Below are positions 13,401 to 24,171 of a stretch of DNA of 64,000 nt, one piece after another (within the stretch, counting starts at the first letter, position 1; each line of letters starts with the position of its first letter). The stretch comes from Haliclystus octoradiatus. Taxonomy: Eukaryota; Cnidaria; Staurozoa; Stauromedusae; Haliclystidae. A program made the position numbers and the translations under genes. Location of the stretch: NCBI GenBank assembly GCA_916610825.1, contig OU744448.1, positions 10,030,650 through 10,094,649 on the forward strand, given 5' to 3'. The notes under the pieces are model-generated. The model saw nothing but the letters and a program-made list of their open reading frames with translations. It searched no databases and was not told where the DNA came from.

Positions 13401-13574
13401 TTTATCCCAAAATTTTGGATTCATCTTCGGTGGGGATGGAGAAATACTGTTCAATCAATCCTCAACACGGGAAAAGCAACACTTCGAAGTTGTCTACGCC
13501 GATCTTTGTGTCGTAATGGAGTTGATTTTGGCATAATGCATGGAGTAAGGAAGATCAGCAGAAAGAAACGATAG
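10438..13574 (+). CDS. Small secreted cationic peptide precursor, three exons (join 10438..10495, 12775..12810, 13360..13574)
   Basis: The 102-residue protein is assembled from three exons whose phases match (58 bp, 36 bp, 215 bp; both introns phase 1, donors GTAAAT and GTAAGT, acceptors TTTAG and TATAG). Exon 1 is a signal peptide (MDLKFMILFFGYVLLISVQ). Exon 2 adds an acidic spacer (EVSDDVEEDKIE). Exon 3 gives a roughly 70-residue body with about 15 Arg/Lys and 3 Asp/Glu, three Trp in FWIHLRWGWRN, two Cys in SCLRRSLCRN, and a basic tail ISRKKR before the stop at 13572. Signal, acidic pro-segment and cationic amphipathic body is the usual plan of helical antimicrobial-peptide precursors. I recognise no family, so that role is inference. 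AATAAA occurs at 13940. The introns are 2279 and 549 bp. A neuropeptide-like secreted factor is an alternative. Confidence 0.72.
10843..11023. repeat. GC-rich island with inverted ends inside the peptide-gene intron
   Basis: A 180-bp GC-rich block in very AT-rich DNA begins TGACCGGTGG and ends CCGCCGGTCA, imperfect inverted repeats, suggesting a MITE. It also contains TAGCGCTAAGC and GCGCTC motifs. Target duplications are not clear. Confidence 0.35.
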
Positions 13575-13939
13575 TATGAGTTATTTGAATTGGGTTATCT
13601 ATCTGTTTTAATTTCAAATCAGTCGTACTAAACTGAGCTATCAATAAGTTGCTTAATAAGAACTAATAACTACCGTGCATTATTCTAAAAGTCCATTTGG
13701 AATCAACAATGTTGATCGTGGTTACAGAAAATTGAAATATAGTAAATATTATAAAACCATGAACTATGTGATGTGTACAATATTTTGAATTTGCATTCCA
13801 AACTTCTGCTAGAGGATTGAAAGCTTGATTCCAGGATCTGAAGCCCATTCAATGTGGAGGTAGGACTCAAAATAGAAGTTGCACCTTCCTAGATGAAGTC
13901 AATTCTGCCTTCATTCAGTAGTTGACATAGAAATTTGTA

Positions 13940-13945
13940 AATAAA
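13940..13945 (+). terminator. Poly(A) signal candidate of the peptide gene
   Basis: AATAAA lies 366 bp after the stop codon of the secreted peptide gene, in the expected range for a 3' UTR end. A closer signal was not found. Confidence 0.4.
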
Positions 13946-14077
13946 AGGGGGTAGCATACAAGTTTCAACGTGATAAATAAGAATTACTGAACAAGGAATC
14001 AAATGAAAGGGTATAGACATTATCATAATTATTAATCTGTTGGTTAATAAAATAATGCTATAAGGATACAGAATGAA

Positions 14078-14290
14078 ATGAATGAATGAATGAATGAATG
14101 AATGAACGAACGAACGAATAATAATTGAATGAATGGATGAATAAATTAATAAATGAGTACATGAATAAATTAATAAATGAATGAATGTATGAATGAATAA
14201 ATAATAATTGAATAAATAGATGAATAAATTAATAAATGAAAAGTGAATGAATGAAGGAAGGAATGAATGAATAATGGAATGAATTTATTT
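14078..14290. repeat. Tetranucleotide microsatellite (AATG/AATA)n
   Basis: About 200 bp of degenerate AATG, AACG and AATA units. The first part (14078-14115) is nearly pure AATG/AACG; the rest alternates between AATA and AATG. Confidence 0.9.
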
Positions 14291-14399
14291 TCTATTTAAC
14301 AATTAGACACCAGTAGACCATGGAACAATAGTTATTTGATATAGAAGTCAACGCTGAATGGATGATGTCGTCGTTTAGTCATTTGCGTGTCGCGGTGAT

Positions 14400-14691
14400 G
14401 ATATTGTTATTATCATTAGCCACCAGGACACCAATTTGAAACGACGTATACTTTTATATGAGCAACGACGAAAACATCCAGGAACTTTTAAACGCAGCAT
14501 TTGTCATCGTCAACGATGCTACACCACCATCTACACACCTGAACCGTCCTTCCCTTTTAGCCAAAATGATAAAAATTGGATCAACAATCGCCCGAGACGG
14601 ACACCGTCTCTGGCAGTCTCCCTTTACAGTCACAATGTTTCTAACACTCTTGTATACTCTAAGTGGAATAATTGAAAATTTTCATTTGTAA
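14400..14691 (+). other. Unassigned open stretch with two overlapping open frames
   Basis: Two + strand frames are open together over about 240 bp: one from ATG at 14458 for 77 residues (begins MSNDENIQELLNAAFVIVND) and one open from before 14436 for about 80 residues, rich in Arg and Pro. Base composition is less AT-rich than the surroundings, and TTATCATTAG ahead of it could be a splice acceptor. I do not recognise either product. It may be an exon or a piece of an old element. Confidence 0.25.
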
Positions 14692-15139
14692 AACTTATTT
14701 TATTCATTTTGAAAGCATTATTACATCAGCACATGGACATGTATCAATTGACATCTCATATTCTCATGACCCCCTGAAATTTGTCAACTTAACACCAAAT
14801 AATGATTGCTTATCTGAAAAAATCTTTGTAAAGGTAGGCCTACCTTGAAACATTAACTTCACTGTGCAACTGTCTATATTTGCGATCAGCACACCTAAAA
14901 TCTTAGTTCAGGCAAGGTAGTAGAAGAGAGAGTAGTAACACATTTACGCTAATATTTATTTCAAAATCTGATTTACTTTTGTGTCCTCGGACCAGTAATC
15001 AGACAGAAGAAGTAATTATGCTATTACAAAACCGAGAATAGTTTATCACTAATTATCAGCGGAAAATGATTCTCCGTATATGAGATAATTTGATGTGACT
15101 CTACTTTGCTTTGCCTGTCAATTTTGACAAAATAAATAA

Positions 15140-15360
15140 AATGAAATGAAAGACGAATTTGCCCAGTCTAAGTATCCTATTCGTGGACACTATTTGAGAC
15201 TTCGTTCAAAAATGAGCTGAAGATATGATTGTTGCAAATATGCCTTCGCCAACAGAGTCATTAGTCCATGGAATAGCCTTTATTTGGAAATATTCCAAAC
15301 AAAACGTAACAAAGTTAATTTATCTAAATATTGTAGTTACTCTAGTTAAGTCTCATTTGC
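15140..15360 (+). pseudogene. LINE 3'-end remnant (CR1/jockey-like ORF2 C-terminus)
   Basis: Read on the + strand with one interruption, the stretch gives SKYPIRGHYLRL followed by YAFANRVISPWNSLYLEIFQ. This is the 'RGH..KL ... F.NRVI..WNSLP' block found at the C-terminus of many LINE ORF2 proteins, including the one at 31458-31787 in this window. Only this tail remains. AT-rich sequence follows. Confidence 0.65.
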
Positions 15361-16173
15361 TTGGTTACATATTTTATTATTTCATTTTTCTATTTACCAT
15401 ATGATATATTTTAACTCTTTATATGCACTGTCTATTGATATTTCTCTGTACCTATGATAAGTAATGTTTCATTTTTAGAATTTTTAATGCCACATGTAAG
15501 TGAGGATACATTTAAAAATATCCTCCTATGTTTCATTTACCTGTTAGACATGTGCTACACATATATATACATATATACATACATACATAGATACATCTTA
15601 AAATGGAGTTTTAATATATTGTATACTTACTGCAATGCAGTATTCTATATCATAAGCTAAAAATGATTATTTCTACTTATAAACATCTCCTATTTATTTA
15701 CTAAGATTATAAGTTACATAATTGTTAGTAGCTTGAAAACTTTTATTCGAACTTTAATATATTTACTGTAATGCACATCTCTATACAAATGGAGCGTAAC
15801 TCGCCGTGCCTGTCTGAATGTTTGTCCTCTTTTCACGCATTTATTATCTCATGAAATGTGACGATATTTAGTTCAAAATGATCGTAATAGTCCAAACAGT
15901 GAGATAGGCTAATAATATTTTACATATTCGCCTTGCACAAAAAGATATCAAGAATTATCAACAAAAATATCTGATATTTGAAGTCTTAGTTTTGATCCTT
16001 TTGTTGAATGGGTAATTATAAACCGTTGTCATGGTGTTTCGAGTGAATAGCGCTGCTATTGTTTTAGCCTAAATAAACGATCGTCCCCTGAGGAAGCATT
16101 TAGCAAAATATTGAATTGACATATCTACATGTTGTCATGGCGCTCCGATGAACGGCGCCGCGCATGGAATATT

Positions 16174-17012
16174 AGAGAGTTTCAGATTGCATGAACGACG
16201 ACGTTAGAAGGGTGCGCAGTGCTTCTGCGCATCTCTTTGGGGAATCACCTCTGTGCAAGAACCGTTCACGTGAACGGTTCATGAGCTATCTATCGTCGTC
16301 ATGAACGATAGCGAAGCTCAACTTTGAAATACGACAAATGTAGCATAGAAAGTGCATTCAATACAATCTTAGTACTACTATATCAATCAGAAATGCCGTA
16401 AATTCTTTTTCCATCAGAAGTTATTGATAAATACACTTGCAAAATATATACTTGGAATGAAATTTATGGTCTTTTGCGTGGTCAAATACCTTACATACGG
16501 CTACATAAACATGTTGCAAACAACACCATAAGGTTTAAAGTAAGCTAAGTTTGATGTATTTTGACGTCGAATTATAGATTTTGTTCTTGTTTAAACTTGA
16601 AGTTTAAAATACAGATTTAAATTATATTTCTACCGCTGTTTGTTGTATGTTATTTGAGTAAGATTTGGCCGAAATGATTTTGTTCATTTACTCTTTATTT
16701 ACAATATTAGTTGATTATTTCATTTAAACATGATTTAAAAGAAGTCTTCTTCCAATTATGTTGCATTAACGATTGCTTTAGACCTTTGCAATATGTAGCG
16801 TTGTTTTATCTTCAAAATCCATAACATACAAAATGCGTATTCGCCAGATTGACATTATCAAAATGATTGTTTTCATGTTTTGCAAAGAGATGGAACTACC
16901 GTCGTTGGCCAAAATAATCTGAAACGTAAACTGCGTGAGTACGACGATCAGAACAGGAAGTTGTATATGACGTGATCCTACCGTCGTCGTTCAACGAGAT
17001 CTGAAACTCCCT
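16174..17012. mobile_element. Complete 839-bp non-autonomous DNA element X, inserted in the left end of element Y
   Basis: Starts AGAGAGTTTCAGAT and ends ATCTGAAACTCCCT, imperfect inverted termini. It is flanked by ATT on each side (16171-16173 and 17013-17015). The undisturbed right end of element Y reads GGAATATTCCCACC, which shows the pre-insertion target and confirms a 3-bp ATT duplication (TATT if the last T is excluded). It contains the same palindromic GAACCGTTCACGTGAACGGT block as the copy at 4290 and encodes nothing. A 3-bp duplication fits PIF/Harbinger-like or CACTA-like transposition; family assignment is open. Confidence 0.8.
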
Positions 17013-17268
17013 ATTCCCACCCAGCGACCAGCATTCCACGGCGCGACCAGCATTCCATCAGTCTCGTTCTATGGAACTCATGCCTCGTTCTTGCAATGGA
17101 AAAGACCCGCGAAACAGACTTGAATGACAAATATTATTCAATCTATTTGATGTCACAACGTTAATATAAATATTGTGTTTCGATTCCTTTGATCTCAAAC
17201 TGTAATTTTACGTCAGCATAAGCTCTAATCTTTCTGAAATTACTGTGTTTTTATATATTCTGTTCACC

Positions 17269-17370
17269 ATGGATAATTTAAATGTAAGTGTTCCAAATCA
17301 TTACCACGAAAACATGGACGATAATATGGACGAATTTGATCTCTCGTTAGTTGAAGCTCTATCACAAATG
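17269..17370 (+). CDS. Possible first coding exon in element Y, unrecognised
   Basis: ATG at 17269 opens 34 codons ending in QM directly before the consensus donor GTAAGT. The peptide begins MDNLNVSVPNHYHENMDDNM and is acidic. Start plus consensus donor suggests a real first exon of the element's own gene. No continuation was identified across the repeat arm. Confidence 0.35.
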
Positions 17371-17647
17371 GTAAGTTACCTTAAAGTTATAAGTAATTAT
17401 GAGCTTTCTATTTCTATCCGGTTGGAAAATATGTTTCTGGTAATAATTTTGAAAGTATCCTAAGTAAACCTAGGCTGCTGCTATGTATTTGACCATTGGC
17501 TTGAGATAATAAATTCACACTGGAAGATAATATTTTACAGTCACTGAGTAATAACATACTGCGCTGTCATTCGTGAATATATATACGTTTTGAAATAATT
17601 GTAGTGTCTTGGAACAGACCATCCAGGCTATAAAATTGTGTACAACT

Positions 17648-19438
17648 GTTGTTTCTACTTATTCTATTTATCCACTCTCGACATCCTTATTGGGACAGTT
17701 TGGGGTTCTTTTGATGTAAATTATTCTTGGTTAGTGTCAATTAATGTTGTAAATTTTCACTTTTCAGGAGAGGTCAACTGCGTAGCCTCCAGATGTCGCT
17801 ATGGTGTATTTAAAATAGATGTGGCTATGTGTGTCATTACTTGGGTCTGTTCTAAATTAGTTTATGATAGATTACTCTATTGATTTTAAGATTATTGATT
17901 TCATAATATTTACTGGTTATATTTGATCATTATTAATTGGAGTGTGTCCTGTTCCAAATATATCACTTGGTATAAACTATTAGTCAACTAATGTTAATTT
18001 GGTTCATATTTACTTGTATTTGGAGTGATAATTACATAATATTTGAAAAGAAGATCCATGTACCTTTCTGTCACAGTTGTTATGAATGTATGTGGTCATA
18101 TTTTTCAAAGTTACAGTTCTTTGTTGCCTTCCCAGTAGATTGACATAATATTTTATTGTGTTGTTGTTTTATGTCCCAAATTTTTTAGGGGCCGTTTCAG
18201 AGGGGGGTGGTTCTCGTAAATTTTCCAAAAATCCCCCATTAATAGAGAGGCCATTCCGTAATTCCCACTATTTTTTAAAAAGATGGCGAGAGATTTTTCC
18301 TTCAGCTTAGCATTGACTACTTAGCTGTTTATGGATTTCATGGGGGCAGGAATTGCACTTACTGTTCTTCTCTACAACACCACGACGGTAATGATACACC
18401 AAATTAGTTTTACCTATAAACTAATGTTATTTCCACAACAAACAGGAGCAGACTACACCGTCCAACATGCATGGTTTGATTTTCAGAACAAGCAGCACCC
18501 TAGATCATAGATTCATTCTTCGTATTCTATCAAAGTTTTAGCTCTCTCCCCCCGCCCAGAGCACACCACAGTCAGGGTCATTTTATTCACAAAAGGTTTT
18601 ATATTTTAATCTAATGAATAGGACATTTAAAAAATAATTAAAATTGTTACACATAATGGTCGCTATGTTTACTATTCGAGCAAGGATATTCCAATTATAT
18701 ACCCCCAGACGGTCATTAAGCTCAGGTATTCAGGCAGAAGTGTATGAATGGCCTTCCTTTATGAGGATTAGATATGTTATAGTTGTTTGAGATGTCATTC
18801 GGCTCGTGTGCACAGCATATTGACCCAGTATAGTAGTTCCTCATACATTAATTTGAAGTGGTCACTCTGCTCAGGTAACTAATTCTATTGTTATATATGG
18901 ATAGTCTGATAATCTTTAACCTACCTGTTCAGATGTAGGCATAGGTTATAGCAATAATCAATATTGTTGTCATGGTTACTATTTGGTCCCAGGAATTACT
19001 GTTGTTCATTTCAGGTGGTCACACAGCTCAGGTAATACATATTCACACATGCTTGTACTGCTGTTGAGTTTCAAATCATTCCGAACTATTTTTTGCTGAT
19101 CTGCTGTATTGGTTCTCAAAACAAAGATCTTTTAGATGTAAATTGGTCGTATTGTTATGAAACTAGAGAGTGATAGGGTATTCTCTAATGGCAGATTCAA
19201 GTGTAGTGGATTGCAGTAGGTTCCCTTTTGCTCAAGGTAAATTCATAACGGATGACTCATAGTTGCAGGAAGTAATACCAGCAAAGACACAATATTAGTT
19301 GTTGTCTAGTATAGCATTAATGACAAATTGAAATCATGCAAATTGATATTAAAATTATTATCTAGGCTATCTTAAAACTGATGTAGTTATCAATATTGTC
19401 TTCCAGGCAATGTTTTTTTTAATGTTCTTTTTTCCTTC
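17648..19438 (+). repeat. Left arm of large palindrome 1
   Basis: About 1.8 kb that is repeated in reverse at 19916-21704 with roughly 98% identity by eye. It begins GTTGTTTCTACTTATTC. The same boundary also ends a third, more diverged copy at 41143-41845, so the arm is a mobile repeat with a defined terminus. The open frame near 17638-17883 has a one-base difference between the arms and is not convincing as a gene. Confidence 0.85.
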
Positions 19439-19915
19439 ATATCATTTATAAATTGTGTTGATAATTTAAATTTATATTATAGTGAAAGATAGTGATATAA
19501 CTATCATTATTTTAACAAAGATATTTTTTACTGAGAGTAGCCAAGTTAATAGTATTGATAATAGTATTCAATTCAATCATATTCTATAATTTTATATTAT
19601 ATTATATCATATTTGTTTTTTGTTACATTATATTTTAGTATAGTATATAGTATATAGTATAGCGACATCCATTGGTATAGGCCATTGTCCGTGTGGTATG
19701 AAATTGTCATTTTTGGATTTCAATATTAATAATCATAATAACTAGAGAGATCTGATACGCTGCGTGGCAGACCAGGGGGAGCGAAACGCCATTGCCCTTA
19801 TATATTTCACCACGATTGGATCATCAGAGGAGCGAATCGCAAAGGGAAATGCCAAAGAATAAATTCGTTGACAAATGGGAGTTGTTTCCGTTGCAGGTAT
19901 CAGATCAAAATGCAA
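19439..19915. other. 477-bp spacer between the arms of palindrome 1
   Basis: AT-rich first half with TATA runs, then a GC-richer part (19740-19900) containing GGCAGACCAGGGGGAGCG. No open frame of note and no self-complementarity across the centre. Confidence 0.5.
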
Positions 19916-21704
19916 AAGGAAAAAAGAACATTAAAAAAACATTGCGTGGAAGACCATATTGATAACTACATCAGTTTTAAGATAGCCTAGATAATAATTT
20001 TAATATCAATTTGCATGATTTCAATTTGTCATTAATGCTATACTAGACAACAACTAATATTGTGTCTTTGCTGATATTACTTCCTGAAACTATGAGTCAT
20101 CCGTTATGAATTTACCTTGAGCAAAAGGGAACCTACTGCAATCCACTACACTTGAATCTCCCATTAGAGAATACCCTATCACTCTCTAGTTTCATAACAA
20201 TACGACCAATTTACATCTAAAAGATCTTTGTTTTGAGAACCAATACAGCAGATCAGCAAAAAATAGTTCGGAATGATTTGAAACTCAACAGCAGTACAAA
20301 CATGTGTGAATACGTATTACCTGAGCTGTGTGACCACCTGAAATGAACAACAGTAATTCCTGGGACCAAATAGTAACCATGACAACAATATTGATTATTG
20401 CTATAACCTATGCCTACATCTGAACAGGTAGGTTAAAGATTATCAGACTATCCATATATAACAATAGAATTAGTTACCTGAGCAGAGTGACCACTTCAAA
20501 TTAATGTATGAGGAACTACTATACTTGGTCAATATGCTGTGCACACGAGCCGAATGACATCTCAAACAACTATAACATAGCTAATCCTCATAAAGGAAGG
20601 CCATTCATACACTTCTGCCTGAATACCTGAGCTTAATGACCGTCTTGGGGTATATAATTGGAATATCCTTGCTCGAATAGTAAACATAGCGACCATTATG
20701 TGTAACAATTTTAATTATTTTTTACATGTCCTATTCATTAGATTAAAATATAAAAACCTTTTGTGAATAAAATGACCCTGACTGTGGTGTGCTCTGGGCG
20801 GGGGGAGAGAGCTAAAACTTTGATTGAATACGAAGAATGAATCTATGATCTAGGGTGCTGCTTGTTCTGAAAATCAAACCATGCATGTTGGACGGTGTAG
20901 TCTGCTCCTGTTTGTTGTGGAAATAACATTAGTTTATAGGTAAAACTAATTTGGTGTATCATTACCGTCGTGGTGTTGTAGAGAAGAACAGTAAGTGCTA
21001 TTCCTGCCCCCATGAAATCCATAAACAGCTAAGTAGTCAATGCTAAGCTGAAGGAAAAATCTCTCGCCATCTTTTTAAAAAATAGTGGGAATTACGGAAT
21101 GGCCTCTCTATTAATGGGGGATTTTTGGAAAATTTACGAGAACCACCCCCCTCTGAAACGGCCCCTAAAAAATTTGGGACATAAAACAACAACACAATAA
21201 AATATTATGTCAATCTACTGGAAAGGCAACAAAAAACTGTAACTTTGAAAAATATGACCACATACATTCATAACAACTGTGACAGAAAGGTACATGGATC
21301 TTCTTTTCAAATATTATGTAATTATCACTCCAAATACAAGTAAATATGAACCAAATTAACATTAGTTGACTAATAGTTTATACCAAGTGATATATTTGGA
21401 ACAGGACACACTCCAATTAATAATGATCAAATATAACCAGTAAATATTATGAAATCAATAATCTTAAAATCAATAGAGTAATCTATCATAAACTAATTTA
21501 GAACAGACCCAAGTAATGACACACATAGCCACATTTATTTTAAATACACCATAGCGACATCTGGAGGCTACGCAGTTGACCTCTCCTGAAAAGTGAAAAT
21601 TTACAACATTAATTGACACTAACCAAGAATAATTTACATCAAAAGAACCCCAACTGTCCCAATAAGGATGTCGAGAGTGGATAAATAGAATAAGTAGAAA
21701 CAAC
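19916..21704 (-). repeat. Right arm of large palindrome 1
   Basis: Reverse complement of 17648-19438, with scattered single-base differences and small indels. It ends at CAAC (21704), the complement of the GTTG terminus. The two arms flank different unique sequence (17371-17647 versus 21705-22468). Confidence 0.85.
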
Positions 21705-21713
21705 GAGACATGT

Positions 21714-22027
21714 TCTGGTAACCTAGCCAAAAGGAACTTCTTACACTCGTCAACCTTATGCTGATCATTAGGAATATCAGCAGAATAGCAAGAGTCAACA
21801 GCATCAATAGCAGACAGAAGCTCTGAGGGGGTGAAGTGAGCTGTTTCAACGGAAGCAGAAGCAGGTGCTGTATCAATACTACTGATGGTGTCATCTTCTA
21901 AGACCTTGATTTGTTCACATAACTTAGATTGATCTCTTGAGGTTTTTGTCTCAACAAAATTGATAGCAGAACTCAGATCCTCTGAATTAAATCCTAGGCA
22001 TTCTTTGTCAAATAAATTAACTTCCAT
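21714..22027 (-). CDS. Coding-like exon in element Y, unrecognised acidic protein
   Basis: A true ATG at 22027 opens about 105 codons (begins MEVNLFDKECLGFNSEDLSS, later FTPSELLSAIDAVDSC) before the frame enters the repeat arm at 21704, where similarity to known coding sequence ends. It is acidic, Ser/Asp-rich and has no recognised motif. It may be part of an accessory protein of the element, truncated by the arm. Confidence 0.35.
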
Positions 22028-22571
22028 TGTAAACAGCTATAATACAAAACTTATATGGAATTATGGACTAGATAAACTAGAAATAAAAACGAAAACATGG
22101 ACTTATTCTTCAACTAAATTAAGATTACAATACCATAGAAAGATTAGAAACATCGGGTAAACTTCACGTACCTAATAAGTTACTACAGCTGCAGTAGGCT
22201 ATATCAAGATGTGATGTGGAACTGATGTAGTAGCCTACAGCTAGACAGTTGCATAGACTGAAGCGTAAAGTAATATAATTCAATAACTCAGCATTCAGTA
22301 TAAATCAAATGGAAAATTCAAAATAAAGAGCTAATAGAACGAGTTAGAAGGCTAAATAATTCAAACCAGTGATAATTTGATAAATAACCGATACAGATAA
22401 GATAAGATAACGAAATAATATGTCGGTGTAATAATATGTAAAATGTCGATGGCAGGCCTTATCATTGCTTTTCCATTGCAAGAACGAGGCATGAGTTCCA
22501 TAGAACGAGACTGATGGAATGCTGGTCGCGCCGTGGAATGCTGGTCGCTGGGTGGGAATATTCCATGCGCG

Positions 22572-22656
22572 TCACCGGTCACCGTCATGGTCACCGTTTT
22601 CGTAGCCAGTCATGGTCATAGTCATGGTCATGGTCATCGTTTTCGTAGGACCCTAC
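22572..22656. repeat. GGTCAT-type minisatellite between the two palindromes
   Basis: Repeated GGTCAT/AGTCAT/GGTCACCGT units, with CGTTTTCGTAG occurring twice. It separates element Y from palindrome 2. Confidence 0.8.
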
Positions 22657-22667
22657 TTTGACGCTGA

Positions 22668-23720
22668 TATTCGCTTTATATCATCCTTGATGGATTCGTG
22701 TTTGCACTGTGAAAGAATGCCTGACCTTGGAGTTGGAGTAGCGAAGAAATCAGCATTAAATCGGCAGTTGAAGCCTTGAAGTTATTTTAAATAATGGTAG
22801 ATTACATTTCTTTACAAGCGATTCAGAAGTACAAGGTTAGTTAGTATTACACCTATTTTATCTGAATTATTTGAATATAATCCCTCCTTGCAATTTTTAA
22901 TATTGCTTTTTCTCGCATTGCGCTTGATGATTGATAAGAAACTGTACGATTTCTGATTTGTAATTGAAATGTTTTCTGATTATTTTCTTGGCCAAAGCAG
23001 ATAGTGTAACGGTGTATAAGTTGTTGAGTAATCCGCTGGAGTATCCCGAAAGTAAGGATGGTTATAGACAGTTGTGAAAGGGTAGTGAATGAGATCGCGT
23101 CGCCGTTTTGATGACTCTAAAACACATTCATAATATTCATTCTTTCTAGCAACTGATTTGAAGTTTATAACTATACTATTGAGGGCATTGACAGATGCAC
23201 CATAGCCAATATGGATAAAGGATTCATGTAGTAGCTCCAATAACTTTTTTATAACTGATAATAACTGACTGATATTTTGCTTTGATTGTTATGGACAAAA
23301 TTGTAGATGTTTAGATTTATGTAGTGGGCTTTGCTGCTGGTATGTTTGTCTGAAAAAATGATCGTAAATAATGGAGATGAAATTATAATAAACCTATTTC
23401 TATGTATTTATTGCAGGAGCTTGTCAATCGCCAATCAATGCAGAATGAATTTGAGAAACCTCAGATTTTTAATTTTTGTTTTCGGAAACCAATCGCTTAT
23501 TTGCCAATGTCATATGTGATATGTCGCTACAAGCATTTTGATATGATTTTGTTATTGATGGACATTATCTGATAATTATTTTGTTAATAATTTGTAATAT
23601 GTAATATGTAAAATACTGTATAGTGTATCAATATTGAAATCGTAAAACGATAAATCATAATAATGAATCACATCACAAATCGATCAAATGATTCAGTTTT
23701 TATCGTGTGACTTTGTGTGT
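22668..23720 (+). repeat. Left arm of palindrome 2
   Basis: About 1.05 kb, repeated in reverse at 24172-25239 and almost identical. It begins CTACTTTGACGCTGATATTC, whereas the other end gives CTACTCTGACGCTG on the complementary strand. It contains a start-like exon (ATG at 22794, 14 codons MVDYISLQAIQKYK, then donor GTTAGT) on the + strand and an 86-codon open frame on the - strand (23240-22980). Confidence 0.88.
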
Positions 23721-24171
23721 CATAACAAAAGCGTTAATCCAGCTATGTCTCCAAAAGGTAAGAAATATAATTTATAACCGTAATATTTAATTCATGGTTC
23801 AAATTTTTACAAATTTTCAACACAAATTGGAAGAGCATTCTTATTGATTAAATGTATATGTGTTGTGTTCTAACTCGGAGTTTCATTATTATTCTATCAA
23901 ATGGTTTGTAATCTTTGAAATTGAAATGCTCGAAATATATAATCTATCAATCATCAGAACATGAAACTTTATAATATCATACCCATTCGTGGCAGAATAA
24001 CTACCTTACTACAACATAATTTGCAATGTTTACATCATTCGAATTCAAAACACATGCAATTTCTTCGCGCTAAGTTGAAGTCTTTCAGAAATCACGAACA
24101 TAAATGGCGCCCATGTGTCACGTGATAATCGCGTTGGCCAATAAGATGCTCAGCGGCAACATGAAAGTGTG
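23721..24171. other. 450-bp spacer of palindrome 2
   Basis: Unique AT-rich sequence between the arms. ATGTCTCCAAAAG followed by GTAAGA at about 23744 resembles a short exon with donor. Otherwise nothing is seen. Confidence 0.4.

Larger units (their letters stand above)
16162..22568. mobile_element. Inverted-repeat DNA element Y, 6.4 kb, with ~100-bp terminal inverted repeats
   Basis: The right end (22469-22568) is the reverse complement of the left end, which reads GCATGGAATATT at 16162-16173 and resumes at 17013-17104 after an inserted X element. The repeat contains GCGACCAGCATTCCACGGCG and continues to GCAATGGAAAA with no visible mismatch. GCGC/CGCG flanks both ends and could be part of the repeat or a 4-bp duplication. 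Inside are two copies of a 1.8 kb repeat in opposite orientation (17648-19438 and 19916-21704) around a 477-bp spacer, plus two short coding-like exons. No transposase is recognised, so it is probably non-autonomous or decayed. Confidence 0.75.

Noticed and set aside
17638-17883. Open frame in the palindrome-1 arm, mirrored in part at 21470-21700
   Set aside because: The arms differ by a one-base indel inside it, so the frame is not conserved; no similarity recognised.
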